Shown one piece after another: positions 6,507 through 13,067 of a stretch of 15,702 nt of DNA. The position numbers and the translations under genes were made by a program. Position 1 is the first letter of the stretch. Each line of letters starts with the position of its first letter. This stretch comes from an uncultured Eubacteriales bacterium. Lineage in GTDB: Bacteria; Bacillota; Clostridia; Oscillospirales; Oscillospiraceae. The notes beneath the pieces are model-generated. The model saw nothing but the letters and a program-made list of their open reading frames with translations. It made no database searches and had not been told where the DNA came from. Location: positions 1-15,702 of the forward strand of contig URQA01000051.1 of NCBI GenBank assembly GCA_900549885.1, given 5' to 3'.

Positions 6507-7949
6507 ATGGCACAAGACAAAAGCAAGCAGGTCAGCCAGATCACCGATATGGAGGTTGATTTTGCCCAGTGGTACACTGACGTGTGCAAAAAGGCGGAGC
6601 TCATCGACTACTCCTCTATCAAGGGCATGTTCATCTACCGGCCCTACGGCTACGCCATCTGGGAGAACATCCAGCGCATTCTGGACGGCGAGTTCAAAAA
6701 GCTGGGCCATGAGAATGTCTACCTGCCCGTACTCATCCCTGAGTCCCTGCTTCAGAAGGAGAAGGACCATGTGGAGGGCTTCGCCCCGGAGTGCGCCTGG
6801 GTCACTATGGGGGGCAGCGAGGCGCTGGAAGAGCGCTACTGCATCCGCCCCACCTCGGAGACCCTGTTCTGCGAACACTATAAGAACATCATCCACTCCC
6901 ACCGGGACCTGCCCAAGCTGTACAACCAGTGGTGTTCCGTGCTGCGCTGGGAAAAGACCAGCCGTCCCTTCCTGCGTCACCGGGAATTTCTGTGGCAGGA
7001 GGGTCATACCATGCATGCCACTGAGGCTGACGCCCGGGAGGAAACCCAGCGGATGCTGAATGTCTACGCCGACTTCTATGAAAATGTGCTGGCTATGCCG
7101 GTGCTCAAGGGCCGCAAGACAGACAAGGAGAAGTTCAACGGCGCAGAAGAAACTTATACCGTGGAGTGTATGATGCACGACCGCAAGGCCCTCCAGGGGG
7201 GCACCAGCCACTACTTCGGCGACGGCTTCGCCCGTGCCTTCGACATCACCTTCGCCGGCACAGACAACCAGCTTCATCACCCCTATCAGACCTCCTGGGG
7301 CGTGTCCACCCGGATGATCGGCGGCATCATCATGACCCATGGGGACAACAGCGGCCTGGTGCTGCCCCCTCGGATCGCCCCCACTCAAATCATCGTGATT
7401 CCGGTGGCCCAGCACAAGGAGGGCGTGCTGGAGGCCAACCGCGCCGTCATGGAGCGGTTGCAAAAGGCGGGCTTCCGGGTAAAACTGGACGACAGTGACA
7501 ACTCCCCCGGCTGGAAGTTCGCCGAGTATGAGATGAAGGGCATACCCCTCCGGCTGGAGCTTGGCCCTAAGGATATGGAGAAGAATCAGTGCGTCCTGGT
7601 CCGCCGGGACAGCGGCGAGAAGGTTTTCGTCTCCCTGGACGGCATCGAGGACACCGTGGCCCGGATGCTGGACGCCATCCACGACGGGCTGTACCAGAAG
7701 GCCAAGAAAAATCTGGAGGACAACACCTATCCCTGCCAGTCCCTGGAGGAAGTCAAGGAGAAAATGGCCGCCCGGGGCGGTTTTGCCAAAACTATGTGGT
7801 GCGGCGACGAGGCCTGCGAGATCCGTATGAAGGAGGAGGCGGGGGTCACCTCCCGCTGCATCCCCTTCCAGCAGGAGCATCTGGGCGATGTGTGCCCCAT
7901 TTGTGGTAAGCCTGCCAAACATATGGTGGTGTGGGGCGTGGCCTACTGA
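6507..7949 (+). CDS. proS: Prolyl-tRNA synthetase, archaeal/eukaryal-like short form
   Basis: This class II synthetase charges tRNA-Pro with proline in the cytoplasm. At 480 residues it is the short 'type 3' form, which lacks the INS editing insertion found in the roughly 570-residue bacterial form. Visible parts are RPTSE (114-118), motif 2 with RWEKTSRPFLRHREFLWQE (147-165), the proline-pocket region around GTSHYFGDGFARAF and DNQLHHPYQTSWG, motif 3 HGDNSGLVLPPRIAP, an anticodon-binding domain starting TQIIVIPV, and a C-terminal zinc-binding domain with Cys432, Cys437, Cys463 and Cys466 that ends in a Tyr, as in archaeal enzymes. An AAAGGA lies 10 nt before the ATG. Its own promoter lies upstream; a structured element and a terminator follow. 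The assignment is secure. Confidence 0.98.
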   Translation: MAQDKSKQVSQITDMEVDFAQWYTDVCKKAELIDYSSIKGMFIYRPYGYAIWENIQRILDGEFKKLGHENVYLPVLIPESLLQKEKDHVEGFAPECAWVTMGGSEALEERYCIRPTSETLFCEHYKNIIHSHRDLPKLYNQWCSVLRWEKTSRPFLRHREFLWQEGHTMHATEADAREETQRMLNVYADFYENVLAMPVLKGRKTDKEKFNGAEETYTVECMMHDRKALQGGTSHYFGDGFARAFDITFAGTDNQLHHPYQTSWGVSTRMIGGIIMTHGDNSGLVLPPRIAPTQIIVIPVAQHKEGVLEANRAVMERLQKAGFRVKLDDSDNSPGWKFAEYEMKGIPLRLELGPKDMEKNQCVLVRRDSGEKVFVSLDGIEDTVARMLDAIHDGLYQKAKKNLEDNTYPCQSLEEVKEKMAARGGFAKTMWCGDEACEIRMKEEAGVTSRCIPFQQEHLGDVCPICGKPAKHMVVWGVAY

Positions 7950-8161
7950 GACTGTGGAAAAGGCTTTCGACTGTCTCTCGCCGGGGACAAAGCCCTATCT
8001 CTGGCACGTAACGGTCTGAGGCAGCGCATTCATATCTGCCAAAGGCAGTCGCCGTCTCGCACGTTGTGGGCCGAGAGATGTTTCGGCCGCGCGCATATTG
8101 CAGTTGAAAGCGAATCGTCCTATTTCGCGTCTGACGGCGTGAACGATACGAGGCTTTTTGA
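7950..8161 (+). repeat. Structured intergenic element, copy B (after proS)
   Basis: The stretch from the proS stop to the terminator matches the element after pepF. The 141-nt core (8021-8161) shares the same boxes in the same order and at nearly the same spacing as the 142-nt core of copy A. Helices hold despite base changes: CTGCC/GGCAG (8036-8048), TTTCGGC/GTTGAAA with two G.U pairs, and TTCGCGTC-TGAC-GGCGTGAA with two G.U pairs where copy A has G-C and C-G. A 5' hairpin (GGCTT...AAGCC with inner GTCTCT/GGGGAC) occupies the place of copy A's first hairpin. It carries no supported gene; function is unknown. Confidence 0.7.
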
Positions 8162-8164
8162 GAT

Positions 8165-8201
8165 AAAACACCCGTTCAGCCTCAGCTGAACGGGTGTTTT
8201 T
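8165..8201 (+). terminator. Bidirectional intrinsic terminator between proS and the HAD gene
   Basis: A perfect 16-bp stem (8165-8180 with 8185-8200, loop CTCA) begins with AAAA and ends with TTTTT, so it can end transcription from both sides. It serves proS plus element B from the left and the HAD phosphatase gene from the right, whose stop codon is only 11 nt away. Confidence 0.92.
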
Positions 8202-8211
8202 CGTTCTCTTT

Positions 8212-9024
8212 TTAGTAGATGCCATCCAGGACTTCAATGGCCTGGGCGACGGCGTGGTCGTTGCAGTGGCCCAGCACCCGGGCGCCCCAGTCCTTCACCT
8301 GCTGGGCGCAGTTGGCTGGGGCGAAGGGGATGGCGGACAGGGCCAGCATGGGAATGTCGTTCTGGTTGTCCCCGATGCAGTACACCCGCTCCGGCGGGAT
8401 GGACAGCATCCGGGCCACCTTGGCTACCATCGCTCCCTTGTTGCTCCCCTTGTCCGTCAGTTCCAGCAGGTACTTGTTAGAGAAAATAGCCTCGTAATCT
8501 CCGCCCCAGCGCTCCAGCAGGTACTGCTGCACCCGGCGCAGATAGGGCCCGTCCTGCTCCATGATGACTTTATTCCAGGGCCGGGGCATCCGGTCCACGG
8601 AGCAGGTGTGGTAGGGCACCGCCACCCGCTCCAGATGCTTCATGGTGACCACATTGGGGTTGTGGACGTAAATTTCCTCCCCGAAATAGGCCTCAAAAGC
8701 CAGGTCGGGAAACTCCCCGCACAGCTGCTCTACCCGTTCCGGCGTGTCTGGCGTCAGCTGGGTGCGCACCAGATAGCGGTCCTGGCTGTAATCATAGATG
8801 GCCGCTCCGTTGGACAGTACCACCGGCGCGTTGAACTCCAACCCCTCCTTAGCGATCTGAGGGGTGAAGGTGCGGTGGGCGCGGCCGGTGGCGATGGAAA
8901 ACCGTCCGCCCTCCCGGATGAAATAGTGGATGGCCGCCTTGTTCTCCGCCGACACCTCCAGACGGTGGTTATATAAGGTGTCGTCGTAGTCGCTGAACAA
9001 TAAAACGTCGTTGAATTTTCCCAT
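8212..9024 (-). CDS. Cof-type HAD-IIB family phosphatase
   Basis: This 270-residue cytoplasmic phosphatase has the HAD motifs: SDYDDTLYN with nucleophile Asp12 and acid/base Asp14, LSNGAAIYDY and the ATGR region for motif II, a Lys in DKGSNKGAM for motif III, and GDNQNDIPML for motif IV. The C2-type cap between motifs II and III places it in the Cof/YkrA sugar-phosphate or cofactor-phosphate group; the exact substrate is unknown. The start was set at the ATG with GGAGGAG 6 nt upstream (9024); an in-frame ATG 45 nt earlier (9069) lacks a ribosome binding site and lies almost at the predicted transcription start. The gene is monocistronic with its own promoter. Confidence 0.93.
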   Translation of the reverse strand: MGKFNDVLLFSDYDDTLYNHRLEVSAENKAAIHYFIREGGRFSIATGRAHRTFTPQIAKEGLEFNAPVVLSNGAAIYDYSQDRYLVRTQLTPDTPERVEQLCGEFPDLAFEAYFGEEIYVHNPNVVTMKHLERVAVPYHTCSVDRMPRPWNKVIMEQDGPYLRRVQQYLLERWGGDYEAIFSNKYLLELTDKGSNKGAMVAKVARMLSIPPERVYCIGDNQNDIPMLALSAIPFAPANCAQQVKDWGARVLGHCNDHAVAQAIEVLDGIY

Positions 9025-9081
9025 GGCGGTCTCCTCCCGGGCCAAGCTCCGGCCCGCGTCATTTGTCATATCCCATGGATT

Positions 9082-9110
9082 AGTTTAGTATAGGCGGCAG
9101 TTCCTGTCAA
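9082..9110 (-). promoter_or_regulatory. Promoter of the HAD phosphatase gene
   Basis: On the minus strand, TTGACA (9105-9110), 17 bp, TAAACT (9082-9087). The start of transcription near 9075 favours translation from the ATG at 9024 and not from 9069. From here to 9264 I see no further feature; a 64-codon open frame at 9121-9315 has no ribosome binding site and overlaps the next promoter. Confidence 0.6.
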
Positions 9111-9264
9111 GGGGCGGTCAATGTCCACAAATCTGATCCAGGCTTTTTGTCCCTTCTCACAAAACTACAAAAGAGTGTGGTCAATTCCCCTGTGTTTCTG
9201 GCGTTTCAACAAGATATGGGAGAATTTTCAGCTTCCCGACACAGTTTGTTTCCAATTTTACCGC

Positions 9265-9293
9265 TTGACGCAGGGAGGAAAAGGGTGTAATAT
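9265..9293 (+). promoter_or_regulatory. Promoter of the M23 hydrolase gene
   Basis: TTGACG (9265-9270), 17 bp, TAATAT (9288-9293). The start of transcription would fall at about 9300, giving an 85-nt leader that begins with the WalR-like boxes. Confidence 0.7.
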
Positions 9294-9299
9294 TACGCT

Positions 9300-9336
9300 T
9301 GTAACCATTTTGTAACTTTTGTATCTTCTTTGTTAC
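9300..9336 (+). promoter_or_regulatory. Tandem WalR-like boxes before the M23 hydrolase
   Basis: TGTAAC (9300-9305), 5 nt, TGTAAC (9311-9316) fit the WalR (YycF) box TGTWAH-N5-TGTWAH exactly. Three nt later comes a second pair, TGTATC-N5-TGTTAC (9320-9336), with one deviation. WalRK controls peptidoglycan hydrolase genes in Firmicutes, and the gene behind these boxes is one. The boxes sit just downstream of the -10, which suggests repression, unless a later promoter is used. The match is seen; the regulator is inferred. Confidence 0.65.
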
Positions 9337-9384
9337 CTCTGCTGTTGAGTAGGTAGCGATTTCATAGGAAAGGGAGTTTTCCGC

Positions 9385-10911
9385 ATGGACGAATTGCTGC
9401 GGCATGACGATATGTCCTTTGGCGGTGATGACAACGGCTCTCGCCAGTCGGCGGTCAAGGTTCTCAAGGAGAAGTACCTGGCCGCCGCGGAACGAGTCAG
9501 AGCCTGTGTCACTACCGCCAAAACAAAGCTGGGTGAAGCACAGGTTCCCATTAAGGTGACCCATGCGGCCGCCAGGATCAAGACCGCTGTAGCCAAGCAT
9601 CCCGTGTCTCCCATGCTGTATGTGGCAGTGGCCGGCCTGATCGTGGGCGCAGTCATCTTCCAATCCACCTACATCCGGGCTTATGCGGTACAGGTAGACG
9701 GAGTCGAGGTCGGCTTGGTGGCGGACACGGCCCAAGTGGATGCGGCTGTGTCCCATGTAGAGAGCCGAGTCGCCAACGTGCTGGGTACCAGCTTTGATTA
9801 CGATGCCGAGGTGACTTATACTCCCGTCTTTTCCACCGAGGCGGACCTGACAGACACCCAGGACATCGAAGCCTATCTGTTTGAAAACACAGGCGCCCTC
9901 ATGGACGGTTATGTTCTCACCGTGGGCGGGCAGGAGGTCGGCGTGGCCGCCAGCGAAGCAGATCTCCAAGCCCTGCTGGACCGAGTCGCTGAACCTTATA
10001 TCACCGAGGATACTGTGGACTACGGCTTTGTGGAGGACGTGTCCATTACCTCCCGTCAAATATCCTCTGACACCGCCTTTGACCTGGAGGCCCTCTATTC
10101 TGCCCTCACTGCCAACTCCGTGGAAGAGGCAGTGTATGTAGTGGAGAAGGGGGATGCGTTCAGCCGCATTGCCAAGTCCCTGGGCATGACGGTTTCAGAA
10201 CTGAGCGAGCTTAACCCTGACGTTGTGATTGACAAGATCTGGGTGGGCCAAGAGCTGGTCATTCAGAAGTCTGTGCCGTTCCTGTCTGTTTACACGGTTA
10301 ACAACGAAACGTATGAGAAGGCCATTGAGAGTCCTGTGGAGTACACCGACACTGACTCCATGTACCAGGGGGATACCAAGGTTACCGAGCAGGGCGAAGA
10401 CGGCGTAGCCCGGGTCACTGCCGATGTGACCTATGTCAACGGCTATGAGACGGAGCGCACCGTCATCTCCACCACCACCTTGCAGGAAGCCACCACCACC
10501 CATATCCTCCGGGGCACTAAGGAGAAGCCCAGAACCGCCTCCACCGGCTCCTATTCCTGGCCCTGTTCCGGCACCATTACCTCCCGGTACGGCTACCGCA
10601 GCCGCGGCTTCCACACCGGTCTGGATATTGCAGTGCCCTATGGCACCGCTATCAAGGCCGCCGACGGCGGCACCGTCACCTTCGCCGGACGGCAGGGAGG
10701 ATACGGCAACCTAGTTATCATTACCCACGACAACGGTTCTCAGACCTACTACGCCCACAACTCCTCCCTGGTGGTATCCGTGGGCGACAAGGTCTACAAG
10801 GGGCAGACTGTGGCCAAGGCGGGCTCCACCGGCAACTCCACCGGCAACCACTGCCATTTTGAGATCCGCATCGGCGGCAAAACAGTCAATCCCCTGAACT
10901 ACCTGGGTTGA
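9385..10911 (+). CDS. Membrane-anchored LysM-G5-M23 peptidoglycan endopeptidase
   Basis: The 508-residue protein probably cuts peptide cross-links in peptidoglycan outside the cell. In order it has a cytoplasmic N-terminus of about 74 residues, one membrane helix (75-97), a long extracellular region (98-248), a LysM peptidoglycan-binding domain (250-293, VVEKGDAFSRIAKSLGMTV...LNPDV...VGQELVI), a G5 domain (about 297-380) and a C-terminal M23 (lysostaphin-like) domain. The zinc and catalytic residues are all present: HTGLD (His410, Asp414), YYAH (His458) and HCH (His489, His491). LysM-G5-M23 is common in spore-forming Clostridia, in vegetative wall growth and in sporulation. AAAGGGAG lies 8 nt before the ATG. 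It is monocistronic with its own promoter, WalR-like boxes and terminator. The function is firm as a class; the exact bond cut is not known. Confidence 0.95.
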   Translation: MDELLRHDDMSFGGDDNGSRQSAVKVLKEKYLAAAERVRACVTTAKTKLGEAQVPIKVTHAAARIKTAVAKHPVSPMLYVAVAGLIVGAVIFQSTYIRAYAVQVDGVEVGLVADTAQVDAAVSHVESRVANVLGTSFDYDAEVTYTPVFSTEADLTDTQDIEAYLFENTGALMDGYVLTVGGQEVGVAASEADLQALLDRVAEPYITEDTVDYGFVEDVSITSRQISSDTAFDLEALYSALTANSVEEAVYVVEKGDAFSRIAKSLGMTVSELSELNPDVVIDKIWVGQELVIQKSVPFLSVYTVNNETYEKAIESPVEYTDTDSMYQGDTKVTEQGEDGVARVTADVTYVNGYETERTVISTTTLQEATTTHILRGTKEKPRTASTGSYSWPCSGTITSRYGYRSRGFHTGLDIAVPYGTAIKAADGGTVTFAGRQGGYGNLVIITHDNGSQTYYAHNSSLVVSVGDKVYKGQTVAKAGSTGNSTGNHCHFEIRIGGKTVNPLNYLG

Positions 10912-10942
10912 GCCCATCAGACCAGTCCCTTTGCAGATCACC

Positions 10943-10976
10943 GGGACGGCGGACAATTTGTCCGCCGTCCCTTTTT
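10943..10976 (+). terminator. Intrinsic terminator of the M23 hydrolase gene
   Basis: A perfect 12-bp GC-rich stem GGGACGGCGGAC/GTCCGCCGTCCC with loop AATTT is followed by TTTTT. Confidence 0.93.
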
Positions 10977-11004
10977 ATCTCCTGCCATGGCACTATCCTC
11001 CGGC

Positions 11005-11033
11005 TTGACCCCGGCCCCGGGACATGTTATCAT
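11005..11033 (+). promoter_or_regulatory. Promoter of the leader peptide and acetyltransferase
   Basis: TTGACC (11005-11010), 17 bp, TATCAT (11028-11033). Transcription from about 11040 yields a 158-nt leader that contains a small open reading frame and the pairing segments described separately. Confidence 0.7.
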
Positions 11034-11064
11034 CCGGTTATCCAGACAGAAGGGAGGCGTCGAG

Positions 11065-11103
11065 ATGAAGCGCGGCCTTGACGGCGCTCCATGCAAGGCC
11101 TGA
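11065..11103 (+). CDS. 12-residue leader peptide before the acetyltransferase gene
   Basis: The small frame reads MKRGLDGAPCKA and stops with TGA. It has its own strong ribosome binding site AGGGAGG 7 nt upstream. Inducible cat and erm genes of Gram-positive bacteria carry such short leaders, in which an antibiotic-stalled ribosome frees the ribosome binding site of the main gene. Its last four or five codons form one arm of an RNA stem. The known cat-86-type leader sequence is not recognised here, so the peptide would be a new variant. That it is translated is inferred from ribosome binding site, place and pairing. Confidence 0.65.
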   Translation: MKRGLDGAPCKA

Positions 11104-11195
11104 TCGGGATAGACTTGTATGGAGCAGAAAGTTCTACCCTAGCGGCTTTGCATGGCAGTTGCTCTAGCGGCTCCAAACGATGCAAAGGAGTAGGG
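11086..11195 (+). promoter_or_regulatory. Probable translational attenuator
   Basis: Segment 1 (11086-11097, inside the leader frame) pairs with segment 2 (11114-11125) over 12 bp with one G.U. Segment 3 CTTTGCAT (11146-11153) pairs with segment 4 ATGCAAAG (11180-11187), which covers the first bases of the AAAGGAG ribosome binding site; an outer CCCTA (11137-11141) pairs with TAGGG (11191-11195), just before the start codon. Segment 1 can instead pair with segment 3 over 10 bp with one G.U (11089-11098 with 11146-11155), which would free the ribosome binding site. Drug-stalled translation in the leader is the likely switch; this is inference. Confidence 0.6.
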
Positions 11196-11197
11196 AA

Positions 11198-11833
11198 ATG
11201 AAATACACCAAAATCAACTTAGACCAGTGGGACCGGGGAGAACTCTTCCAGTTCTATATGGAACATATGCGCATTGTCATGAGTCTGACTGTCGACGTGG
11301 ACGTGACCCGGCTCATCCGCTTCACCCGGCAGTCCGGTCTGAATTTCTATGGCGTTATGGTCTGGACGGTGTCCAAGGTAGTCAACGCCCACGATGAGTT
11401 CAAATATGGCTGGAGCAAGGGTGGGGACCTCATCCGCTGGGAGGTTATCTCTCCCAGCTATGTTCACTTTCACCCGGAGGATCAGCGCTTTACCAAGCTG
11501 TTCACCCCTTTTTCTCCCGATCTGGCCTCCTTTCACGCCCAATTCCTGGCGGACAAGGAGGCCTACCGGGACCGCCGGGACATCCTGCCTGGGCAAGCAC
11601 CCAACTTCTTCGACGTCTCCTGCCTGCCCTGGGTACGATATCGCCACTGCGACCTCCATGTGTTCGACGACGGACGGTTCCTTGCCCCAGTGGTCACCTG
11701 GGGAAAGTACGAAGAGGAACAGGGGAGATGGTCCATGCCACTGACCATGAACCTCCACCACGCCGTGGCCGACGGCTTTCACCTGTGCCGCTTTTTTCAG
11801 GAGACACAGGAGCTGATCGATACCTTGGCGTAA
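11198..11833 (+). CDS. cat: Chloramphenicol acetyltransferase (CatA-like O-acetyltransferase)
   Basis: This 211-residue cytoplasmic enzyme matches the trimeric type A CAT family in length and motifs: N-terminal RGELFQFYMEH, the region SGLNFYGVMVWTVSKVVN, WEVISPSYVHFHPEDQRFTKLFTPFS, PNFFDVSCLPWVRYRH, and the active-site motif HHAVADGFHLCRFF near the C-terminus with catalytic His at 187/188 and structural Asp192. It would transfer acetyl from acetyl-CoA to the 3-hydroxyl of chloramphenicol; related chromosomal CatA-like proteins may act on other substrates. The start at 11198 has AAGGAG 7 nt upstream, while an earlier in-frame ATG at 11180 lies inside the ribosome-binding-site stem. The leader peptide and stems in front point to drug-induced translation. 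It ends in a terminator. Resistance itself is not proven by sequence. Confidence 0.88.
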   Translation: MKYTKINLDQWDRGELFQFYMEHMRIVMSLTVDVDVTRLIRFTRQSGLNFYGVMVWTVSKVVNAHDEFKYGWSKGGDLIRWEVISPSYVHFHPEDQRFTKLFTPFSPDLASFHAQFLADKEAYRDRRDILPGQAPNFFDVSCLPWVRYRHCDLHVFDDGRFLAPVVTWGKYEEEQGRWSMPLTMNLHHAVADGFHLCRFFQETQELIDTLA

Positions 11834-11870
11834 TTCCTAGCTCATCCATCTCCCACATACAGATATGGCA

Positions 11871-11904
11871 AAGGGTCCTCCGCTTTGAGCGGAGGACCCT
11901 TATT
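11871..11904 (+). terminator. Terminator after the acetyltransferase gene
   Basis: A 14-bp perfect stem (11871-11884 with 11888-11901, loop TTG) ends in TTATTCT. The T run is interrupted, but the stem is strong. Confidence 0.8.
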
Positions 11905-11929
11905 CTGCCTTACTGTCAATAAAAAACCA

Positions 11930-11988
11930 TTGACAAATTCGAACAAATGTATTATATTGAAGCATGTTGTAGAACGTTTGTTTGAATT
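11930..11988 (+). promoter_or_regulatory. Promoter overlapped by a large LexA-like dyad
   Basis: TTGACA (11930-11935), 17 bp, TATATT (11953-11958) form a near-consensus promoter. AATTCGAACAAATGT (11936-11950, in the spacer) and ACGTTTGTTTGAATT (11974-11988) are inverted repeats with 13 of 15 matches, the two exceptions being G.T. The right arm contains GAAC-N4-GTTT (11972-11983), close to the Gram-positive LexA box; the left arm contains CGAAC only as a half. LexA control would make the downstream operon DNA-damage inducible; another dimeric repressor is possible. Confidence 0.55.
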
Positions 11989-12065
11989 CTTAAAACAACA
12001 GTCCTGAATATAGGAGTTTTCTTTTGCTAAACTGAGGCCATCCTAAAAAGAGAGAGGGTTTGACC

Positions 12066-12425
12066 ATGGAGACTACTTACTACACCCTGACTGCACGGGA
12101 GATTATCGTATCCGGCGACGGCATCTCTGCCGCCGTGGGCGCCCCGGCCCGTCAGCTGGTCTGCGTCCGACGCCCTGCCTCCCAGGAGGAACAGGCCCAA
12201 GATAATGTCATCGACCTGGCGGCCTGGAAGGCGGCCAGAGAGGAAGAAACCCGGCTGGAAGAGGAGTGGTACGCCGGGGTGGACGAAGCCCTGGCCGAGC
12301 CTGCACCCATCCCGCCCCGCCCCCGGCGAAACCACAAGAAACGGGTCCTGTTGGGCGGGGAACTGCTGGCCACCTTGTCCGTCATAGGGACCATGGCTCT
12401 GTTGGCGGCGCGTATTCTGGCGTGA
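12066..12425 (+). CDS. Small tail-anchored membrane protein, unknown function
   Basis: I do not recognise a family. The 119-residue protein has an N-terminal soluble part (1-40), an acidic and probably helical stretch (about 48-76, DLAAWKAAREEETRLEEEW), a Pro-rich linker (77-87), a basic patch RRNHKKR (87-93) and one C-terminal hydrophobic helix (94-117). That suggests a tail-anchored inner-membrane protein with its body in the cytoplasm. The start at the ATG 7 nt after AGAGAGGG is preferred over TTG at 12060. The next gene starts 13 nt after its stop, so the two form an operon. A LexA-like dyad covers the promoter. By analogy with the SOS-induced division inhibitors of other Firmicutes it could act in damage response, but it lacks the LysM and N-terminal anchor of YneA; this is speculation. 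Confidence 0.75.
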   Translation: METTYYTLTAREIIVSGDGISAAVGAPARQLVCVRRPASQEEQAQDNVIDLAAWKAAREEETRLEEEWYAGVDEALAEPAPIPPRPRRNHKKRVLLGGELLATLSVIGTMALLAARILA

Positions 12426-12438
12426 GGGCGAGCGACCT

Positions 12439-12840
12439 GTGAAATGGGAATTGGGCATCGCCCGGTGCGGCCTAGCCTGTTGTCTTTGCTCGGAGAATGT
12501 CTCCTGTCCGGGCTGCCGCAGCGGCGGATGTCCTGGAGCGGACGACTGCGTAAACCGGCGCTGCTCCATGGAGCGGGGCCTAGAAGGATGCTGGGCCTGC
12601 GGGGAGCTTGACGGCTGCCGCAAAGGGCTGCTGGCCAAGTCCAAGCCCCGGGGATTTTCCCTGTTCGTCCGGCGCTATGGGATGCAGGCCCTGCTGGACC
12701 GCCTGGAGCGCAACGAGCAGGCGGGCGTGGTGTCCCACCGGACGGGAGTAGTGGGGGACTACGACGGCTTTGACAGCGAGGAAGCGCTGATCGCTTTTTT
12801 GTTGGCGCAGGAAAGGGAACCGGGCTGCTCAAGCCCGTGA
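12439..12840 (+). CDS. DUF3795-type cysteine-rich protein
   Basis: The 133-residue protein has 12 Cys in its first 60 residues, at positions 10, 14, 15, 17, 23, 26, 31, 37, 42, 51, 54 and 60, in the pattern CGLACCLC...CPGC...C...CS...GCWACGELDGC. This agrees with the DUF3795 family of small, probably metal-binding (zinc or iron-sulfur) proteins of unknown function in anaerobes. The C-terminal half is helical with FVRRYGMQALLDRLERNE. Translation most likely starts at GTG 12439, since GAGGG lies 10 nt upstream and no in-frame ATG exists before Cys10. It is the second gene of a two-gene operon and is closed by a terminator. The molecular role is unknown. Confidence 0.88.
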   Translation: MKWELGIARCGLACCLCSENVSCPGCRSGGCPGADDCVNRRCSMERGLEGCWACGELDGCRKGLLAKSKPRGFSLFVRRYGMQALLDRLERNEQAGVVSHRTGVVGDYDGFDSEEALIAFLLAQEREPGCSSP

Positions 12841-12842
12841 GC

Positions 12843-12880
12843 GGTGCGGACAGCGGTGCGCTGCCCGCACCATATTTTTT
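12843..12880 (+). terminator. Terminator after the DUF3795 gene
   Basis: GGTGCGG-A-CAGCG / CGCTG-C-CCGCACC with loop GTG forms a long stem with one A.C mismatch; a run of six T begins 3 nt after it. It starts 3 nt after the stop codon. Confidence 0.88.
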
Positions 12881-12911
12881 GCAAAAACCTTGGGCTGCAA
12901 GGAAAAATCAC

Positions 12912-12940
12912 TTTACAAACGGAGAAAAATATGATATGCT
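12912..12940 (+). promoter_or_regulatory. rpsO promoter
   Basis: TTTACA (12912-12917), 17 bp, TATGCT (12935-12940). Transcription from about 12947 gives a leader of about 120 nt. Confidence 0.65.
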
Positions 12941-12962
12941 TTTTCAGCGTGTGTCATAGATG

Positions 12963-13040
12963 CACCAGTCCGCCGGCTTAGTTTCGGGACAAGGCCCGCT
13001 CCATGCGGGGACTTCACCCGCCCGTTACTCAGCGGCTGGG
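12963..13040 (+). promoter_or_regulatory. Candidate S15 autoregulatory leader of rpsO
   Basis: The leader can fold with an outer helix CCAG-t-CCGC (12965-12973) / GCGG-CTGG (13032-13039) enclosing the hairpin CCCGC-TCCAT-GCGGG (12995-13009) and a short GTCC/GGAC helix, giving a multibranch junction shortly before the rpsO ribosome binding site. S15 represses its own mRNA in many bacteria through a junction that resembles its 16S rRNA site. The fold was found by eye and its role is inference. Confidence 0.4.
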
Positions 13041-13067
13041 AAATTTTTTGAAAGGTGGAATTCTCCC

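Noticed and set aside
6465..7922. 485-codon open frame opposite proS
   Set aside because: It is a shadow of a GC-rich gene, with low-complexity His/Val/Gly/Leu composition and no ribosome binding site.
7995..8237. 80-codon minus-strand frame in element B resembling the plus-strand frame at 2732-3142 over element A
   Set aside because: The likeness (KKPR..RRE) follows from nucleotide homology of the two elements; the frames cross terminators and gene ends and have no ribosome binding sites.
9121..9315. 64-codon open frame upstream of the M23 gene
   Set aside because: It has no ribosome binding site and overlaps a consensus promoter and the WalR-like boxes.
12960..13067. N-terminal extension of rpsO in frame
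   Set aside because: S15 is 88-89 residues; the ribosome binding site AAAGGTGG fits the ATG at 13068, and the extension lies in the structured leader.
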